From Delftia acidovorans (GTDB lineage: Bacteria; Pseudomonadota; Gammaproteobacteria; Burkholderiales; Burkholderiaceae_C): a stretch of 64,000 nt of DNA. Positions 51,414 through 60,275 of this stretch are shown here, piece after piece (the first letter of the stretch is position 1; each line of letters starts with the position of its first letter). The position numbers and the translations under genes were made by a program. The DNA lies in the NCBI GenBank assembly GCA_031286585.1, contig JAITUC010000010.1, forward strand, positions 95,276 to 159,275, read 5' to 3'. The notes beneath the pieces are model-generated. The model searched no databases and was not told the DNA's origin. It was given only the letters and a program-made list of their open reading frames with translations.

Positions 51414-53297
51414 TCACTTCTGCACGAGGTATTCGGGACTGGCCATCACCAGCAGCACGGCGGCGGCCACGCGGTTGAGCTGGGTGGCGGCGTTGCTGGT
51501 GGCCGTCACCGGCGTGGCATTGAGCGCGGCGACGATGCGCGCCTGTGTGGCGGCCGATACCTGCCCTGCCGACAGCAGCAGCGCCACCTTGCGCACCAGC
51601 GCGGCGGCGTCGGCCACCAGGGGCAGCAGGTTGGCGTAGCTGCAGGTGATGTCGAAGCCGTTGGCCGCGCTGCTGCCGCCCTGGGGCAGGTCAGGCGCGT
51701 TCACGTAGTAGCCGTTGCGGATGACGTTCTGCATGAAGTTCAGGTAGCCGCTCACGCTGGTCTCGGTGACGATCTGGAACTCCGGCGCCACACTGCCCGT
51801 CGTGGCCAGGGAGGTGGAGGGCGGCACGTAGCCCGGGCGGAAGAAGTTGAACACCGAGCCGGAGCGCAGCGGGCTCTGGCCCAGCCGGGTGCCCGGGTCG
51901 CTCAGGTTGTCGATCTTCCAGGTGCCGCGGGCCGACCGCAGCCCGAAGGTGCGGCCCCATTGCACGAAGCGCACCATGGGCTCGCGCAGGCGGCCGTACA
52001 GGGGGCTGGTGAGCCCTGCCGCGCCGCGCGCCTCCGGGTCCAGCAGCACGGTGGCGATCACGGCGCGCAGGTCGCCCCGCGTGCCGCTGCCGTTGTCGGC
52101 GAAGGCGGCTGCCACGCGCCCCACATAGGCGGGGCTGGGGTTGCTGGTGACCAGACGCTGGATCAGCTGGCGCCCGATGAAGGGCCCGACGTTGGGGTGG
52201 TTGAACAGCGTGTCCAGCGCGGCCTTCAGCGCCGCTTCCCCCGACGTGCCTGCGGCCACGGTGGTGCCCAGGAAGGTGGCGGCCAGCGTGGAATGGCGCG
52301 CGGCGTTGAAGGCCATGGGCAGCAGCGCCTGCTGCAGCCCCGTCACCGTGCTGCCGCCCAGGTTGGTCGGCTGGTTCTTGCTGGTGTCGTAGTCGTAGCC
52401 GGTGAAGATGCGCGCTAGGTTGCTCACGTCGGCTGCCGAATACGTATCGATGCGGTTGCCGCTGCCGTCGCGCTGCTCGGTGCCGTCTGGATTGAGGCGG
52501 TAGAGGCCGATGGTGAACAGCTGCATCACCTCGCGGGCGTAGTTCTCGTCGGGCTGGCGGCCGCTGCGGGCGTCTTCCTTCTGGTTGCCGCGCGTGCTGA
52601 GGTAGATGCCCATGGCGGGGCTGAGTGTCACGGCCTCCAGCAGCGTGCGGAAGTTGCCGAAGGCGTGCTGGTTCAGCAGATCCCAGTAGCCCGAAGCCAG
52701 GAAGATGGCCCAGGGCTGCTCCAGCCCGCTGGTGGAAACGACCATGATCTCCGACAGCGCCAACGCCACGCGCTTGCGCACAGCGTCGCGCTCCGTGAAC
52801 AGTTGGTTCCAGAGCATGAAGTCGGAGGGGTACGAGACATTGTCGTAGCGCGTATCCGCCGCCGCCACCCCATAGCCGCGCTGCATCAGCCAGGCCGTTC
52901 CCGTGGTGCCGACGGGCAGCGCGAACTGCTCGGCCAGCCAGGGGCCGTAGCCCTTGGCGCGCAGCGCTGCGATCTCCTCGTCGGTGGCAGAGAACTGCGC
53001 CTGCAGCAGGAAACGCGCGGCCTCTTCGTCGCTGGCAGGGGTGGCCGTGGGGCCCGTACCGCTTCCACCACCAGTGTCCGTGCCGCCGTTGCCGGCGCCG
53101 GGAACCGTATCGCCCCCGCCACCCCCGCATGCCACCAGCAGCGCGGCCGCCAGGGAGGCGGCCATGGCGGGCGGCATCAAGGAACTCTTGGCTTCGTGGC
53201 CGAGGGGGTCCGGCTCTGTGCAGGCCGGGGTGGAGACTGCGGGTGTTTGGTCGGGGGGCTGCTGCGTGGAGACAGCAGCCTGTCGGGTGGGGTGCAT
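51414..53297 (-). CDS. DUF1800-family exported lipoprotein-like protein
   Basis: This is a 627-residue DUF1800 protein. A membrane-type segment with an ALLVACGGGG lipobox lies at about 45-60 and a Gly/Thr/Pro-rich linker follows. The domain begins with AARFLLQAQFSATDEEIAAL and contains DENYAREVMQLFTIGLYRLN, ARIFTGYDYD and a C-terminal ASPEYLVQK. Met41 (53177) might be the true start, since the signal lies after it. It pairs with the downstream DUF1501 gene. Confidence 0.85.
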   Translation of the reverse strand: MHPTRQAAVSTQQPPDQTPAVSTPACTEPDPLGHEAKSSLMPPAMAASLAAALLVACGGGGGDTVPGAGNGGTDTGGGSGTGPTATPASDEEAARFLLQAQFSATDEEIAALRAKGYGPWLAEQFALPVGTTGTAWLMQRGYGVAAADTRYDNVSYPSDFMLWNQLFTERDAVRKRVALALSEIMVVSTSGLEQPWAIFLASGYWDLLNQHAFGNFRTLLEAVTLSPAMGIYLSTRGNQKEDARSGRQPDENYAREVMQLFTIGLYRLNPDGTEQRDGSGNRIDTYSAADVSNLARIFTGYDYDTSKNQPTNLGGSTVTGLQQALLPMAFNAARHSTLAATFLGTTVAAGTSGEAALKAALDTLFNHPNVGPFIGRQLIQRLVTSNPSPAYVGRVAAAFADNGSGTRGDLRAVIATVLLDPEARGAAGLTSPLYGRLREPMVRFVQWGRTFGLRSARGTWKIDNLSDPGTRLGQSPLRSGSVFNFFRPGYVPPSTSLATTGSVAPEFQIVTETSVSGYLNFMQNVIRNGYYVNAPDLPQGGSSAANGFDITCSYANLLPLVADAAALVRKVALLLSAGQVSAATQARIVAALNATPVTATSNAATQLNRVAAAVLLVMASPEYLVQK

Positions 53298-53410
53298 GGA
53301 GTGCTTTCAGGCGGCGGCCTGGGCGGGGGCACGGACTGCCTCGCTCCTCGGCACGTGGCGCAGAGTGTTCCAAGGTTTTCGGATGTGAGCGGACACTTTT
53401 CAGTCCTAAA

Positions 53411-53429
53411 GCGTGACAATATGTTACGC
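53411..53429. promoter_or_regulatory. Near-perfect inverted repeat in the DUF1800/dbpA divergent gap
   Basis: GCGTGACA (53411-53418) and TGTTACGC (53422-53429) match as inverted repeats at 7 of 8 positions around ATA. The site is 114 bases upstream of the DUF1800 start and 147 bases before dbpA. It could be an operator for either, and no regulator can be named. Confidence 0.4.
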
Positions 53430-53575
53430 AGCGCGGTGCGGCATGGCGAAACACGGCGGCGGGCCGAGATGCCGTCTTTTCGCCCATGCTGGCAATTGCC
53501 CCGCAGGCTCCCGTGCTTTCTCGATGACCAAGGTGTGCGCTCCGGCCTTGAAATCGCCAACTCTAAAATGCCGCC

Positions 53576-54976
53576 ATGACTCCTCCCTCGGCTTCCCCCC
53601 ATTCCTTCGACAAACTTGCGCTTTCGCCTGCAACGCTCGCCAATCTTGAGCGGCTCGGCTATCTTGAAATGACGGCGATCCAGCTCGCCAGCCTGCCCCC
53701 TGCGCTTGAAGGCAAGGATGTGATCGCGCAGGCGAAAACCGGCAGCGGCAAGACCGCAGCCTTTGCCCTGGCGCTGCTGGCCAAGCTGGATACGCGGAAT
53801 TTCTCGGTACAAGGCCTGGTGCTGTGCCCCACTCGCGAGCTGGCCGATCAGGTGACGACCGAGATTCGCCGCCTGGCGCGTGCGGAAGACAACGTCAAGG
53901 TGGTGACCCTGTCCGGCGGCGTTCCGCTGCGCGGCCAGAACGCGAGCCTTGAAAACGGCGCGCACGTGATCGTCGGCACGCCCGGCCGTGTGATCGATCA
54001 CCTGGATCGGGGCAATTTGAACCTTGATTCGCTGAACACCTTGGTGCTCGACGAAGCGGATCGCATGCTCGACATGGGTTTCGTCGATGACATCGCAAAG
54101 GTCGCCAAGCAGTGCCCCCCGCAGCGCCAGACCTTGCTGTTCTCCGCCACCTACCCTGAAGGCATCGCCAAGCTGGCCGCGCGATTCATGCGTGACCCGG
54201 TCACGGTCAAGGTCGCCGCCCAGCACAGCGGTGAGCAGATCGAGCAGCGCTGGTATGAGGTGACCAAGGAAGAGCGGCTGCCTGCGGTGGCCCGCCTGCT
54301 GGAGCACTTCCGTCCCGAGAGCACGCTGGCCTTCTGCAATACCAAGGCGCGCTGCCGGGCCCTGGCCGAGCTGCTGCAGGCCCAGGGCTACAGCGCGCTG
54401 GAGCTGCACGGCGATCTGGAGCAGCGTGACCGTGACCAGGTGCTGGTGCGCTTCGTGAACGGCAGTTGCTCCGTGCTGGTCGCCACCGATGTGGCGGCTC
54501 GCGGGCTGGATGTGACCAACCTGGGCGCCGTCATCAACGTGGACATCACGCCCGACCCCGAAGTGCACGTGCACCGCATCGGCCGCACAGGCCGCGCCGG
54601 TCAGAAAGGTTTGGCTCTGAGTCTTGCGACGATGGACGAAATGGGCTCGGTCGGGAACATCGAACAAATGCAGGGCAGCCCCTCCGTCTGGTACCCGCTG
54701 GACGAGTTGACGCCGGCTCCCGGCGGCCGGCTCCTGCCATCGAAGGCGACCATTCACATCAATGCCAGCCGCAAGGACAAGATCCGCCCGGGCGACGTGC
54801 TGGGCGCTCTCACCGCAGACCTCGGCTACACCCGCGAGCAAGTGGGCAAGATCGACATCAACGAGTTCGCCACCTATGTGGCCGTGGATCGCAAGATTGC
54901 GCATGACGTCGTTGCCCGGCTCAACAGCGGGAAGATCAAGGGCCGGACGGTGAAGGCGCGGTTGCTCAAGGATTGA
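53576..54976 (+). CDS. dbpA: ATP-dependent RNA helicase DbpA (DEAD box)
   Basis: This 466-residue DEAD-box helicase has the Q motif region (GYLEMTAIQLASLPPALEGK), QAKTGSGKTAAFAL, CPTRELADQ, VLDEADRMLDMGF, FSATYP, VATDVAARGLDV and HRIGRTGRAG. The C-terminal domain from about 390 (SKATIHINASRKDKIRPGDV and DLGYTREQVGKIDI) is the DbpA RNA-binding domain. In known DbpA this domain recognises 23S rRNA hairpin 92 in 50S assembly. Length matches the family. It appears to be a single-gene unit. Confidence 0.93.
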   Translation: MTPPSASPHSFDKLALSPATLANLERLGYLEMTAIQLASLPPALEGKDVIAQAKTGSGKTAAFALALLAKLDTRNFSVQGLVLCPTRELADQVTTEIRRLARAEDNVKVVTLSGGVPLRGQNASLENGAHVIVGTPGRVIDHLDRGNLNLDSLNTLVLDEADRMLDMGFVDDIAKVAKQCPPQRQTLLFSATYPEGIAKLAARFMRDPVTVKVAAQHSGEQIEQRWYEVTKEERLPAVARLLEHFRPESTLAFCNTKARCRALAELLQAQGYSALELHGDLEQRDRDQVLVRFVNGSCSVLVATDVAARGLDVTNLGAVINVDITPDPEVHVHRIGRTGRAGQKGLALSLATMDEMGSVGNIEQMQGSPSVWYPLDELTPAPGGRLLPSKATIHINASRKDKIRPGDVLGALTADLGYTREQVGKIDINEFATYVAVDRKIAHDVVARLNSGKIKGRTVKARLLKD

Positions 54977-55083
54977 GGGGTTTCAGGCGCTTCAGTCGGT
55001 GTCACCCCTTTGTGTGGCTTGGGCGAATGTCTGCACTTGGCTGAACGCGGTCCGGTCCTTCATCCGGTCCTTCAGGCAGCTGC

Positions 55084-55299
55084 CTAACCGCCAGGCCCCC
55101 TCATGACCTCCCGAGACTGCACCGCCTCGACAGCCCCCTGCAGCGCCTCCCGCTGCGCAATCAGGAAGCTCAGCAAGGCTTCAGTCCCGACCGTGGTCTG
55201 CACGGCAGAAATCCCGCAGGCCAGGTCCACAAGCAGCGATATCTGCTGCATGCAGTCCTGAACCACTTGCAGCTCTTCCTCGGCAATCGGGTAGTACAT
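55084..55299 (-). CDS. Small protein of unknown function (71 aa)
   Basis: MYYPIAEEELQVVQDCMQQI starts a 71-residue predicted helical protein, with LLVDLACGISAVQTTVGTEA in the middle. An AAAGGGA ribosome site lies just upstream of ATG 55299, which supports this start over the much longer open frame. No signal peptide or motif is recognised. It is convergent with dbpA, with about 107 bases between. Confidence 0.55.
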   Translation of the reverse strand: MYYPIAEEELQVVQDCMQQISLLVDLACGISAVQTTVGTEALLSFLIAQREALQGAVEAVQSREVMRGPGG

Positions 55300-55774
55300 G
55301 CCAATCCCTTTCAGCAATGGGCCAGCATGGCGTGCTGGTGCTTTGGGCCGGGATGGGGGCCGGGCGCGGCAGCGTGCGCGGCTCGGTGAAGGGTGGTGCG
55401 GGTCAACGGCGGCTCCTTTGCATGATGTGTCGCATGGCCGCGTTGAAACGAAGCCATGTCCAGCGCAGCGCTGGGAAAACTGAAAGCTGCCCACCGTCAA
55501 GAGGTGCGCTGCTGCTGCGCCTGTGTACGGGCCGCCAAACCCGTGTCCCCGGGGGAACCACGAAATAGTACCCCCAACCTGGGCGCCGACCCAGCCAGCA
55601 TTCCCAATTCCTGCCCCTCCGGCCGATTTTTCCGAAGCCGGGGACAATACCGGGTTCGCGGGTTTTTCCGGCTTGACTTGGGTCAAGGTTGGAAACACCC
55701 GTGCAAAGACGCTGCCCAGGTGCTGAGCCCGGACGCAGAAAACCCCAAGATCGGACGGCGGCGGTACTGCCGAG
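55300..55774. other. 475-bp gene-free stretch upstream of the diguanylate cyclase gene
   Basis: No gene is supported. Near the downstream end, AAGCCGG (around 55635) and CCGGCTT (55668-55674) can pair over about 26 bases. TTGAC-TTGG-GTCAA (55673-55686) forms a small dyad, also a possible -35. These hint at a structured leader or operator but match no riboswitch class I know. Confidence 0.35.
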
Positions 55775-57364
55775 ATGGCGCAGGTGCATGTGATGGAGAG
55801 GGATTGGTGGACAAGGGCCTGGTGCCGGGGCAGCAGCCGGCCCGTGAAGCGTGATGCCCGCCTGGTGGCCTGGTTGCTGGCGGTGGTGTTCGTGTCGGTT
55901 TCTGCGGCCACGGTCTGGCAATTGGTGGCGGCGCGCCAGCGCACGCTGGCCGAGGTCTATACCAGCAACCGCAACCTGGCCCAGACACTGAACACCTATG
56001 CCGAGGGCGTGATCACCCAAAGCTCCATGCTGCTGCTGGGCATTGCCGAGCGGCTGGAGGTGGATGGCACCAGCCCCGCGCAGATGGAGCGGGTGCTGTA
56101 TCTGGTCAACCGTCAGGAGCAGCTGCTGAACCAGCTCAACGAGTTGCTGATCGTGGATGCGCAGGGCTATTGGCTGATGTCGTCCAAGGGGGCGTTCCCC
56201 GCAGGATCGGAAAGCTCCGGCCGGGACTATTTCACGCACCACCGCGACGACGCATCGTCAGGCATCTACATCGGGCCGCCGATCCGCAGCCGCTCCACCG
56301 GCGAATGGGTCATCACCATCAGCCGGCGCTATACGGACGCCGAGGGACAGTTTGCGGGCGCGGTGGTGGTGGCGCTGGGGGTGGAGAATTTCCTGCGGCT
56401 GTTCGGCAAGATCGATATCGGCGAGAAGGGGGCCATTGCACTGAGCACGCCGGGCGGGCAGTTGCTGGTGCGCCACCCGTTCCGCGAGCAGGACCTGGGG
56501 CGTGACTTTTCGCAGTCGCCCAATTTCCTGCGCCACTACGTGGGGGCGATGTCGGGCACGGCGTCATTCCGCTCCCTGCTGGACGGTACGGAAAGAATCT
56601 ACGCCTTTCTGCGCAGCGAGCGCTATCCGCTGGTGACCACGGTGGCCCTGGGCCGCGATGAGGCGTTGAGCTCCTGGCGGCGCCAGGCGCTGCTGACGCT
56701 GGCCGTGGTGCTGGGGCTGTTTCTGGCGATTGCGTTGATCGGCTGGCGCCTGACGGCCGCGATGCGGCTGCGTTCGCGCGCCGAGTGCTCCCTGGTCAGC
56801 GCGCGCGAGGAATTGCTGGACGCCAATCGCCGGCTGGAGGTGCTGGCCGCCCAGGACCAGTTGACGGGCCTGGCCAACCGCCGCCGCTTTGACGAGGTGC
56901 TGGAGCGCGAGGCCCGTCGCGCTGCGCGCGAGGGAACGCCGCTGTCGCTGCTGCTGATCGACCTGGACTACTTCAAGGGCTACAACGATGCCTACGGCCA
57001 TGTGGCGGGCGATGCCTGCCTGCAGGCCGTGTGCAGCGCGCTGGCCAAGGCGGTGCAGCGGCCCGGCGACATGGTGGCGCGCTATGGCGGGGAAGAGCTG
57101 GCCGTGGTGCTGCCCAATACCGACAAGGCCGGCGCGCGGCAAGTGGCCGAGCGGCTGCGCGCGCGCATCGAGGACCTGGCCCTGGAGCACCGCATCAGCC
57201 GCTTTGGCCATGTGACGGCCAGCATTGGCGTGGCCACGGCGCAGTGCGATGAGGCTGGCGCCCCCCAAGGCTCCACCCAGGGTGCCGCCGTGGCGCTGGT
57301 GGAAGCGGCCGACCGTGCGCTGTACCGCGCCAAGGCCGCAGGGCGCAACTGCGTGCAGGGCTGA
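55775..57364 (+). CDS. Membrane diguanylate cyclase (dCache-like sensor, GGEEL)
   Basis: This 529-residue protein has a first membrane segment at about 30-50 and a periplasmic dCache/CHASE-like sensor from about 55-290 (GRDYFTHHRDDASSGIYIGP, GEWVITISRRYTD). A second membrane segment lies near 305-330. The GGDEF domain follows from about 355: DQLTGLANRRRFDEVL, LIDLDYFKGYND and ARYGGEELAVVLP. An inhibitory I-site RPGD lies five residues before GGEEL. It makes c-di-GMP from GTP on an external cue. ATG 55793 is an alternative start. Confidence 0.88.
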   Translation: MAQVHVMERDWWTRAWCRGSSRPVKRDARLVAWLLAVVFVSVSAATVWQLVAARQRTLAEVYTSNRNLAQTLNTYAEGVITQSSMLLLGIAERLEVDGTSPAQMERVLYLVNRQEQLLNQLNELLIVDAQGYWLMSSKGAFPAGSESSGRDYFTHHRDDASSGIYIGPPIRSRSTGEWVITISRRYTDAEGQFAGAVVVALGVENFLRLFGKIDIGEKGAIALSTPGGQLLVRHPFREQDLGRDFSQSPNFLRHYVGAMSGTASFRSLLDGTERIYAFLRSERYPLVTTVALGRDEALSSWRRQALLTLAVVLGLFLAIALIGWRLTAAMRLRSRAECSLVSAREELLDANRRLEVLAAQDQLTGLANRRRFDEVLEREARRAAREGTPLSLLLIDLDYFKGYNDAYGHVAGDACLQAVCSALAKAVQRPGDMVARYGGEELAVVLPNTDKAGARQVAERLRARIEDLALEHRISRFGHVTASIGVATAQCDEAGAPQGSTQGAAVALVEAADRALYRAKAAGRNCVQG

Positions 57365-57386
57365 ACGGGGTAGGGTCTGGGCGCGC

Positions 57387-57875
57387 TCAGTCCGTGGGCG
57401 AGCGGTTGGCCACCACCTGCTGCTTGAGGTCGCCCAGCGCGTGGTACAGGGCGTTGCGGCTGGCTTCGGGCATATCGCCGAACATGCCCATCACCCAGGA
57501 CTCATGCGCCTTGGCCATGCGCGCAAAGGTCTTGCGGCCCAGCGGGGTCAGGTGCAGCACGGAGCTGCGCCGGTCGGACTCCACCTTGGTGCGCACCACC
57601 AGGCCCTCTTTCTCCAGCTGGTCGGTGATGCCGGTGATGTTGCCGTTGGTCACCATCATGTGGCGCGACAGCTCGCCCATCTTCATGCCCTCGGGCGCGC
57701 GCTGCAGCTGGGCCATGAGGTCGAAGCGGGGCAGGGTGGTGTCGAATTCGCCGCGCAGGCGGTTGCGGATCTCGCCTTCGATGAGGTTGCAGCAGGTGAG
57801 CATGCGCAGCCACAGGCGCAGCGCATGGTGGTCGTCGGGCGCGGCGCGCGACTCCAGGTCGGGGGCGTGGGTCAT
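57387..57875 (-). CDS. MarR-family transcriptional regulator
   Basis: This 162-residue MarR regulator contains LPRFDLMAQLQRAPEGMKMG, MVTNGNITGITDQLEKEGLV and VESDRRSSVLHLTPLG with the wing Asp-Arg. Its ATG overlaps the stop of the upstream hydrolase by 4 bases, so the two are cotranscribed. The pair is divergent from the Liv-type transporter operon, and the MarR protein probably controls both sides of the gap. Confidence 0.88.
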   Translation of the reverse strand: MTHAPDLESRAAPDDHHALRLWLRMLTCCNLIEGEIRNRLRGEFDTTLPRFDLMAQLQRAPEGMKMGELSRHMMVTNGNITGITDQLEKEGLVVRTKVESDRRSSVLHLTPLGRKTFARMAKAHESWVMGMFGDMPEASRNALYHALGDLKQQVVANRSPTD

Positions 57876-58792
57876 GGCTGGCTCTGTGGTGTGGGGGCGC
57901 TCAGGCCCATCTGCGCGAGGATGGCGCGCGTCAGCGGGCTGGCCGGATCGTTCAGGGTGAGCACGATGTCGAAATGGTTGGTGCCCGGCATGGCCACGTA
58001 CCGGCCTGCCGAGGGTCCGGTGCCGCAGCGCTGGTTCCAGGCGGCCAGGTAGTCGTCGCTCTGGCGCTTGAATTCATCGGTCTCGCTCTCGCCGTAGCTG
58101 ACGATGAGCGGGCAGGGCGTGCCGGATGTGCCCGCAGTGCCGGGCAGCAGGGCGGGGCTGTTGCGGATGGCGTCCTGCTCGCTCAGGCGCATCCATTCGT
58201 TGATGTGGGTGTGCACCAGCGGGCGCAGGTCGAACAGGCCCGACAGCGGTGCGGCGCCGCGCACCACGTCCTCGGGCACGCCGTAGTCCGCATGCCAGCC
58301 GCCGACCAGCAGCATGCCCGCCAGGTGGCCGCCGGCCGAGCTGCCGCAGACATGGATGCGGCCCGGGTCGCCGCCGTAGCGGGCGATGTGGGCATGCACC
58401 CAGGCCAGGGCGCGGCGTGTCTGGTCCACGATGCGGTCCAGCGTGACGGCGGGCGCCAGCGAGTAGTTCAGGGCCACCACCACGGCGCCGGCGCGCGTGA
58501 AGGTGGGCGCCATGCTGCTGGAGTCGTCCTTGGACAGCAGCCGCCAGTAGCCGCCGTGGATGAAGAAGAGAACAGGGGCGCCTGCCGCCTCGGCGGCTGC
58601 CGGGAAAATGTCCAGCAGCTCGTCGGCATGCTCGCCATAGGCCACGTTCAGCGCGCAGGGCAGGCTCTGGCGCGCGGCCCGGCTGTCGTCGGCGTAGGCC
58701 TTGATGATGGGGGTGATGTCGGGTACCGTCGCGCGGGCGTTGTACTGCACATCGAGTCCGGTGCGGTCGTAGTGACGGTAGAGTGCGGGCAT
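57872..58792 (-). CDS. Alpha/beta hydrolase with HGGYW motif, formamidase-like
   Basis: This protein has 306 residues from ATG 58792. The oxyanion motif FFIHGGYWRLLS is characteristic of kynurenine formamidase (arylformamidase)-type hydrolases. The nucleophile Ser lies in CGSSAGGHLAG, and the Asp and His candidates are in GESETDEF and GTNHFDIV. No signal peptide is seen. It would hydrolyse an amide or ester delivered by the divergent amino-acid-type transporter, which is inferred. Confidence 0.83.
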   Translation of the reverse strand: MPALYRHYDRTGLDVQYNARATVPDITPIIKAYADDSRAARQSLPCALNVAYGEHADELLDIFPAAAEAAGAPVLFFIHGGYWRLLSKDDSSSMAPTFTRAGAVVVALNYSLAPAVTLDRIVDQTRRALAWVHAHIARYGGDPGRIHVCGSSAGGHLAGMLLVGGWHADYGVPEDVVRGAAPLSGLFDLRPLVHTHINEWMRLSEQDAIRNSPALLPGTAGTSGTPCPLIVSYGESETDEFKRQSDDYLAAWNQRCGTGPSAGRYVAMPGTNHFDIVLTLNDPASPLTRAILAQMGLSAPTPQSQP

Positions 58793-58836
58793 TGGAACGG
58801 AAATGGCTCGAATTGGTGGGTATGGCAGGTATTGGT

Positions 58837-58853
58837 ACAAGTCCCAGACTTGT
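58837..58853. promoter_or_regulatory. Inverted repeat between hydrolase/MarR and Liv-type operons
   Basis: ACAAGT (58837-58842) and ACTTGT (58848-58853) are perfect inverted repeats around CCCAG. The 17-base site lies in the 197-base divergent gap, next to an AT-rich stretch that probably holds promoters. Size fits a MarR operator. Confidence 0.55.
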
Positions 58854-58989
58854 TCTGCAAAATACTTTAAACCTAAACTAAGACCCGCGCCAACCGTTCC
58901 AGCCCTTACAGAGTTTCCCGTCGAGCGTGACGGAAGACTGCCTCACCACCGATTGCCATCCGCGCGGCCCGCGCAAGGAGCACAGCAGC

Positions 58990-60165
58990 ATGCGTTTCCT
59001 CACCCCCTTCCTGGCCGCAGCGGCCCTGGCCCCTGCCTTTGTTCCCGCGCTCGCGCAGGCGGACACCATCAAGGTCGGTATCGCCAACGATATTTCCGGG
59101 CCGTTTGCCGCGCTGGGCGCCGAGGCGCGTGACGGCTTCAACCTCGCCATCAAGCAGCTGGGCAGCAAGCTGGGCGGCCAGCCGGCCGAGTTCCTGCAGA
59201 CCGACATGGGCGGCAACCCCGACCAGGCGCGCCAGCTGGTCACGCGCTACATACAGCGCGACAAGGTGGATTTCTTCACCGGCCCCATCGGCTCCAATGT
59301 GGCCTTGGCCGTGGGTCCGGCGCTGTTCGGCGCCAAGGTGCCCTACCTGTCCAACAACCCCGGCCCCAGCCAGTTCGCGGGCGCGCAGTGCAATGCGTTC
59401 TGGTTCGGCACCTCCTACCAGAACGATGCCTTCCACGAGGCGGCCGGCAAGCTGGCCGCCGACCGTGGCTTCAAGAAGATGTTCATCATGGCGCCCGACT
59501 ATCCGGCCGGCAAGGATGCGCTGGTCGGCTTCAAGCGCGGCTACAAGACCGCGCCCGGCGAGGAGGTCTATACCAAGCTGGGCCAGATCGACTACGCGGC
59601 CGAGCTGGCCCAGATCCGCGCGGCCAAGCCCGATGCGGTCTACATCTTCCTGCCGGGCGGCATGGGCATCAACTTCGTCAAGCAGTTCGTGTCCACGGGG
59701 CTGTCGCAAAGCGTCAAGCTGATCGGCCCGGGCTTCTCGGCCGACGAGGACGTGATCCAGGCCGTGGGCGAGCCCATGCTGGGCATGGTCAACACCGCGC
59801 AGTGGGCGCATGACCTGGACGTGCCGCAGAACAAGGCCTTCGTCGAGGCCTTCCGCAAGGAGTACAAGGGCCGCAACCCCTCGGTCTACGCGGCCCAGGC
59901 CTATGACGTGATCATGGCCATGGATGCGGCGGTCAAGCAATCCGGCGGCAAGGCCTCGGACCGCCAAGCCATCGTCAAGGCGCTGGAGAAGGCCGACTAC
60001 GCCTCGGTGCGCGGGCCCTTCACCTACGGCAAGAACCACTATCCCATCCAGGCCTACTACCAGCGCGTGATCGAGAAGGACGGCAGCGGCCGCATCACCA
60101 ACAAGCTGGTGGGCAAGGTGTTCGACAAGTACCAGGACGTCTACGTCAACGACTGCAGGATGTGA
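58990..60165 (+). CDS. Branched-chain-amino-acid-type ABC substrate-binding protein
   Basis: The protein has 391 residues from ATG 58990, preceded by AAGGAG. The signal peptide is MRFLTPFLAAAALAPAFVPA, cleaved near LAQA. The Leu/Ile/Val-binding fold is clear: IKVGIANDISGPFAALGAEA, GGNPDQARQLVTRYI, GPIGSNVALAVGPAL and AYDVIMAMDAAVK. LivK-like proteins of this group often bind aromatic compounds or amides rather than Leu. It is the first gene of a complete ABC operon. Confidence 0.9.
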   Translation: MRFLTPFLAAAALAPAFVPALAQADTIKVGIANDISGPFAALGAEARDGFNLAIKQLGSKLGGQPAEFLQTDMGGNPDQARQLVTRYIQRDKVDFFTGPIGSNVALAVGPALFGAKVPYLSNNPGPSQFAGAQCNAFWFGTSYQNDAFHEAAGKLAADRGFKKMFIMAPDYPAGKDALVGFKRGYKTAPGEEVYTKLGQIDYAAELAQIRAAKPDAVYIFLPGGMGINFVKQFVSTGLSQSVKLIGPGFSADEDVIQAVGEPMLGMVNTAQWAHDLDVPQNKAFVEAFRKEYKGRNPSVYAAQAYDVIMAMDAAVKQSGGKASDRQAIVKALEKADYASVRGPFTYGKNHYPIQAYYQRVIEKDGSGRITNKLVGKVFDKYQDVYVNDCRM

Positions 60166-60275
60166 CCCCGCCGCCGCGCCCCCGTCGGGCGCGGCGTGCC
60201 TTGATCCTGATTTTCAAAGCCGGATGATTTGTTGACCGCGCGCGGGCCACTGCGCCTGCGGCAGGGGGCGTGTGG

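Noticed and set aside
55540..55690. c-di-GMP riboswitch before the diguanylate cyclase
   Set aside because: The conserved GEMM core sequences are not found.
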